Assembly (NCBI GenBank): GCA_021827225.1
Contig: JAKAXG010000143.1
Location: 1 to 8,771 of the forward strand
Reading direction: 5' to 3'
Length of the DNA stretch: 8,771 nucleotides
Source: Actinomycetes bacterium
GTDB taxonomy: Bacteria > Actinomycetota > Acidimicrobiia > Acidimicrobiales > Palsa-688
Each line of letters opens with the position of its first letter. Positions within the stretch are counted from its first letter, which is position 1. Both the position numbers and the translations under genes were made by a program. Below, one piece after another: positions 5,989 through 8,771 of the stretch. Under the pieces are notes generated by a model. The model saw only the letters and a list, made by a program, of their open reading frames with translations. It had not been told where the DNA came from and searched no databases.

Positions 5989-6790
5989 CGACTACGGCCG
6001 CAACGGCAGGGAAGGACTCGAGCCCGCGGCGGCCGGCGCCCTGCGGGGTCAGCGGGTGGCCGAACTGGTCGCCGACATCCTTCGTCAGCGGATCATCACC
6101 GGCCAGTTGGCCGACGGCGACCTGCTGCCCAAGGAGGCGGACCTGCGGACCAGCTTCCCGGTCAGCAAGCCGTCGCTGCGGGAGGCTATGAGGATCCTCG
6201 AGGCGGAGGGCCTGATCCGGGTGCGCCGGGGCAACGTGGGCGGTGCCGTGGTGCACCGGCCGACCTCGGACAACGTGGCCTACACGCTCGCCCTGGTGCT
6301 GTCGGCCAACCGGTCGGCGATCCCCGAGGTGGCCCGGGCCATCCGGGAGTGCGAGCCGGCGTGCGCGGCCCTGTGCGCCGAGCGGCGGGACCGCCGCCGG
6401 CAGGTCGTGCCCCGGCTGCGGGCCCTGCAGAAGGAGGCGATGGACTCCGTCGGGGATCTCTTCGCCGCCACCAGCCTGTCCCGCCAGTTCCACGAGGCCA
6501 TCGTCGCCCTGTGCGGGAACGAACCTCTGATCGTCATCATCGGCGCCCTGGAGAAGCTGTGGTCCAGCCATGAGCGGGGCTGGGCCGACCAGTCCCGCCA
6601 CAGCGGGGCGGTGCCCGTCGAGGAGCGCCGGGCGGCGCTCGAGACCCACGCCGAGATGATCGACCTGATCGCCGCCGGCGAGGCCGACGCCGTCCGCGAG
6701 CTCAGCCGCCGCCATCTCGAGGCGGTCCAGCCCTACCCGAGCTCCGGCCCGGCGGTGGACCTGGCCGTGCTGCGGGAGCAGATGGGCTAG
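5924..6790 (+). CDS. GntR-family transcriptional regulator, FCD domain (FadR subfamily)
   Basis: DNA-binding regulator of 288 residues. The winged helix-turn-helix spans about 44-112 (RVAELVADILRQRIITG, LLPKEADL, SKPSLREAMRILEAEGLIRVRRG). The all-helical FCD effector domain follows at about 115-270. Three presumptive metal ligands are seen: His190 (QFHEAI), His242 (THAEM) and His264 (RRHLEA), spaced as in LldR-type proteins. The Asp expected four residues before the first His is Ser186. The start is uncertain: ATG 5924 lies inside the amidohydrolase gene (65-nt overlap) with no clear ribosome site and adds about 43 non-conserved residues; the next in-frame candidate, GTG 6056, falls just inside the first helix. 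It probably controls the operon it ends, with a carboxylic-acid effector as typical for FCD proteins. The stop codon is shared in a CTAG with the opposite-strand gene. Confidence 0.87.
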   Translation: MRRSCTGIPSRWKCNLTQTPTDDYGRNGREGLEPAAAGALRGQRVAELVADILRQRIITGQLADGDLLPKEADLRTSFPVSKPSLREAMRILEAEGLIRVRRGNVGGAVVHRPTSDNVAYTLALVLSANRSAIPEVARAIRECEPACAALCAERRDRRRQVVPRLRALQKEAMDSVGDLFAATSLSRQFHEAIVALCGNEPLIVIIGALEKLWSSHERGWADQSRHSGAVPVEERRAALETHAEMIDLIAAGEADAVRELSRRHLEAVQPYPSSGPAVDLAVLREQMG

Positions 6791-7389
6791 AGCGCCGGCG
6801 GGTCCGCCTCGGGCTCGGCCACGACCACGATCCCGCTCGGCGCGTCCATCAGTTCCAGCGTTCGGCGGGCGGCGTCGGCCACGTGGATCCGCGGGAGAGG
6901 CGGGACCCGCCCGGTGCCGGAGTAGGTCCCCGGGCCGTAGAACATCCCGTAGCGGACGACCACGCCCCCGGCGTCGAGGACCAGCCGCTCGTGCTCGGCC
7001 ACGGCCTCGCCGGCGCCCGGTGGGGTCCAGGCGATGCTCTGGGCCACGAAGCGGGGGGCACCGGAGCGGCGAGCCGCGGCGAGGAGGTTACGGGTGCCCT
7101 CGGTGCGGATCCGGTTGTTGCGCGCCGCGAAATCCGGGATGCGGTCGGCCTCGTCGGGCAGGTCGGTCAGCTGGTGCATGACCAGGTCGGGGCGGAACCC
7201 GGCCACGGCAGCGGCCAGAGCCGGCAGGTCGTACACGTCGCACACGACGGGGTGGGCCCCTTTGTCCGAGAGCTCGGCCAGCCGGTCGGGGGAGCGGGTC
7301 ATCCCCGCCACCTCGTGGCCGGCGGCCAGGAGCAGGGGCAGCAGCTGCCGGCCGATGACCCCGGTGGCGCCGGCCAGGAACACCCGCAT
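6787..7389 (-). CDS. Compact NAD(P)-binding SDR/epimerase-like protein
   Basis: 200 residues from ATG 7389. The N-terminus is a Rossmann dinucleotide site, FLAGATGVIGRQL, with Gly7, Gly10 and Gly13 in the GxxGxxG pattern of extended or atypical SDRs. Later segments resemble NAD-dependent epimerases: VCDVYD, RNNRIRTEGTRNLLAAA, RFVAQSIAWTPPG, VVRYGMFYGPGTY and HVADAARRTLEL. The protein is about 100 residues shorter than usual; the stretch between SIAW and VRYGMFYGPG is abbreviated, as is the C-terminal domain. No YxxxK is present, and Lys43 is the only lysine, so it may bind a nucleotide without classic dehydrogenase chemistry. Its ATG overlaps the upstream stop by one base (TGATG), so the two are coupled. 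The frame is open far upstream, but that part is the hydrolase gene read out of phase. Function unknown. Confidence 0.8.
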   Translation of the reverse strand: MRVFLAGATGVIGRQLLPLLLAAGHEVAGMTRSPDRLAELSDKGAHPVVCDVYDLPALAAAVAGFRPDLVMHQLTDLPDEADRIPDFAARNNRIRTEGTRNLLAAARRSGAPRFVAQSIAWTPPGAGEAVAEHERLVLDAGGVVVRYGMFYGPGTYSGTGRVPPLPRIHVADAARRTLELMDAPSGIVVVAEPEADPPAL

Positions 7390-8522
7390 CAGCCCAGGCC
7401 GCGGTACACGGCGGCGGCCAGGTCGGCGGCCCTGGTGTCCTCCGGGTCCAGGCGCATGCGGTTCATGACGTAGCCGAAGCCGACCTGCGCCGCCGGGTCC
7501 CCGAACCCCAGCGAACCCCCGGCACCGCCGTGTCCGAACGCCCCCGGCCGGCACGCCGGCGGCAGAGACGGTCCGACCATGTAGCCGAGCCCGAACGCGG
7601 TCGGCACGGTGAGGATCCGGTCGGGGCCCTCCGCCTCGGTGGCGGCCGCGGCGGCGACGGTGCCGGGAGCGAGCAGCCGCAGGCCGTCCACCTCGCCGAC
7701 GCAGGCGGCGTAGAGCCGGGCCAGCGAGCGGCCGTCGGTGATCATCCCGGAGGAGGGGATCACCGCGGACCGGATCCGGGGGGTGTTCCACATCTCGTCG
7801 TAGTGGAACAGCCCGGACGGCCCGGTGAACACCCGGGCCTGGAGGGACCCGGGGCCGAACAACTCGACCAGGTCCACTGCGAGCGGCTCGGGGGGCAGCA
7901 GCCGGGCGCAGCGGTCCTGCTCGGCGGTGGGCATCCCCAGCCACAGGTCCAGGCCCAGCGGCTCCGCCACCCGCGATCGCAGGGCCTCCGGCGGTTCCTG
8001 GCCGGTCACCCGCCGCACCAGCTCGCCGGTGAGCCACCCGAAGCTGCGCATGTGGTAGCCGTGGTCGGATCCCGGCTCCCACTGCGGGGCGGAGGCGGCC
8101 AGGGCCTCGACGATCGGTTCCCACGCCAGCGCCTGGTCCAGGCTGAAATCACCGTCGATGGCGGCCAGCCCGGCCTGGTGGGACAGGAGCTGCCTGACGG
8201 TGACGGCCTCCTTCCCCGACGCCTCGAAGCCGCGCCAGTACCGGGCGACCGGCTGGTCCGGGTCGACCCGGCCGTCCTGGATCAGCAGGTTCACCAGGGT
8301 GGCCATCACCCCCTTGGAGCAGGAGAACACCCCGACGACGGTGTCCCCGCTCCAGGGACGGCCGGCGGCGGGATCGGCCGTACCGGCCCACAGGTCGACC
8401 ACGGGACGGCCGCCGGCGTAGACGGCCACGTTGGCGCCGACGTCACCCTGGCGCTCGAAGTTGGCGCGGAACACGTCCGCCACGGGGCCGAAACCCGGCT
8501 CGGCGAACCCGTAAAGATCCAT
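7389..8522 (-). CDS. Serine beta-lactamase family hydrolase (EstB-like esterase)
   Basis: 377 residues from ATG 8522. Penicillin-binding-like fold motifs occur in order: Ser67-Cys-Ser-Lys70 (FSCSKGV), the SxxK nucleophile motif; Tyr156 in GYHMRSFGWLTGELVRRVTG, the second motif; and His331-Gly-Gly333 in FGHGGAGGSLG, replacing the KTG triad of lactamases. The N-terminal GYHM/FGWL pattern and HGG are typical of the large family of class C-like esterases rather than true beta-lactamases. No signal peptide is seen (the N-terminus begins MDLYGFAEPGFG), so it is probably cytoplasmic. Likely activity is ester hydrolysis, with substrate unknown; antibiotic resistance should not be assumed. It is followed at once by the SDR-like gene and preceded by a small membrane-protein gene 30 nt upstream. 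No strong ribosome site is visible. Confidence 0.88.
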   Translation of the reverse strand: MDLYGFAEPGFGPVADVFRANFERQGDVGANVAVYAGGRPVVDLWAGTADPAAGRPWSGDTVVGVFSCSKGVMATLVNLLIQDGRVDPDQPVARYWRGFEASGKEAVTVRQLLSHQAGLAAIDGDFSLDQALAWEPIVEALAASAPQWEPGSDHGYHMRSFGWLTGELVRRVTGQEPPEALRSRVAEPLGLDLWLGMPTAEQDRCARLLPPEPLAVDLVELFGPGSLQARVFTGPSGLFHYDEMWNTPRIRSAVIPSSGMITDGRSLARLYAACVGEVDGLRLLAPGTVAAAAATEAEGPDRILTVPTAFGLGYMVGPSLPPACRPGAFGHGGAGGSLGFGDPAAQVGFGYVMNRMRLDPEDTRAADLAAAVYRGLG

Positions 8523-8545
8523 GGCCGCCGACAGTAACCCGGGCC

Positions 8546-8564
8546 GTCCCGGTCAGGCCGGGAC
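8546..8564 (-). repeat. 7-bp inverted repeat at the end of the membrane-protein gene
   Basis: GTCCCGG (8546-8552) and CCGGGAC (8558-8564) pair around a 5-nt loop that contains the stop codon of the - strand gene. It could form a short GC-rich hairpin between this gene and the hydrolase gene. There is no T-run, so calling it a terminator would be overreach. Confidence 0.4.
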
Positions 8565-8771
8565 CGGTTCGCCCCGCCGCCAGGCCAGCACCGCCCCGAT
8601 ACCGAGCGCCCCGACGACCACGTCGACGACGGTCATGATCTGGTAGTCGGACCGCTGGCCGCAGGGCCGCCCGTTGAGCGGGTAGGCGGTGGTGGCCGGC
8701 CCGCGGACGTAGCCCGCCCCGAACGGGGCTCCGCAGGCGTAGGACACGTCCTGGGGCGCCACCCCGGTCGG
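8553..8771 (-). CDS. Small membrane protein, hypothetical (C-terminal part or short complete gene)
   Basis: 73 codons on the - strand, open to the window edge, so probably partial; a GTG at 8762 could give a 69-residue protein. The visible part starts with an extracytoplasmic-looking stretch with two cysteines (SYACGAPF and RPCGQRS, about 23 residues apart), then one hydrophobic helix (IMTVVDVVVGALGIGAVLAW) ended by RR and a short acidic/Pro tail. This matches the general layout of small actinobacterial proteins with two membrane helices flanking a cysteine-paired loop, in which case the first helix lies outside the window. No function can be assigned. It ends 30 nt before the hydrolase start and is likely in the same transcript. 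Confidence 0.5.
   Translation of the reverse strand, partial: PTGVAPQDVSYACGAPFGAGYVRGPATTAYPLNGRPCGQRSDYQIMTVVDVVVGALGIGAVLAWRRGEPVPA

Noticed and set aside
7390..8124. Long 5' extension of the SDR-like frame on the - strand
   Set aside because: The extension is the hydrolase gene read out of phase; the Rossmann motif starts exactly at the ATG at 7389, which overlaps the hydrolase stop.
7389..8522. Antibiotic-resistance beta-lactamase
   Set aside because: It has HGG in place of KTG and no visible signal peptide, which fits the broad esterase-like group rather than a periplasmic lactamase.
7530..8537. 335-codon open frame on the + strand opposite the beta-lactamase-family gene
   Set aside because: Low-complexity Gly/Arg/Gln/His-rich product with no motifs; the - strand gene has all three catalytic motifs in order.
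8546..8564. Hairpin as an intrinsic terminator
   Set aside because: The stem is only 7 bp, overlaps the stop codon and is not followed by a T-run on either strand.

Overview
The window is high-GC bacterial DNA (about 65% GC on the left, above 70% on the right). It has tightly packed genes and frequent GTG/TTG starts. Together with the gene families this suggests an Actinomycetota-type genome, for example an Acidimicrobiia-like or mycolic-type actinobacterium. The lineage is inferred from style, not from any marker gene.

Left half, + strand, 1-3868: the 3' end of a branched-chain-amino-acid-type (HAAT) ABC transporter operon. The order is substrate-binding protein (5' end off the window), LivH-type permease, LivM-type permease, LivG-type ATPase, LivF-type ATPase. 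All junctions are a 1-nt gap or overlaps of 4-11 nt, so this is one translationally coupled transcript. Transporters of this class carry amino acids, but also amides, urea and aromatic or aliphatic acids, so the substrate is open.

Middle, + strand, 3869-6790: a 69-nt gap containing the only AT-rich patch noticed in the window, with a 14-bp palindrome. It is followed by a class II aldolase/adducin-family protein, an amidohydrolase-2 (ACMSD-like) metal-dependent hydrolase/decarboxylase, and a GntR-family regulator with an FCD ligand-binding domain. This is the layout of a small regulated catabolic operon. With the transporter upstream, a reasonable hypothesis is uptake plus decarboxylation or hydrolysis of an organic (possibly aromatic) acid, controlled by the GntR protein. 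Composition shifts upward in GC at this boundary.

Right, - strand, 6787-8771: a convergent group. Read 5' to 3' on the - strand it holds the end of a small membrane protein (cut by the window edge), a serine beta-lactamase-family hydrolase (EstB-like), and a compact NAD(P)-binding SDR/epimerase-like protein whose start codon overlaps the hydrolase stop by one base. The last - strand stop codon and the GntR stop codon share one palindromic CTAG.

No tRNA, rRNA, CRISPR array, insertion sequence or phage gene was seen. I find no clearly new system. The points most worth checking are the transporter/catabolic/regulator unit with its candidate operator, and several proteins whose family-defining residues are replaced: aldolase Glu, FCD Asp, LivF switch residue, SDR Tyr/Lys.
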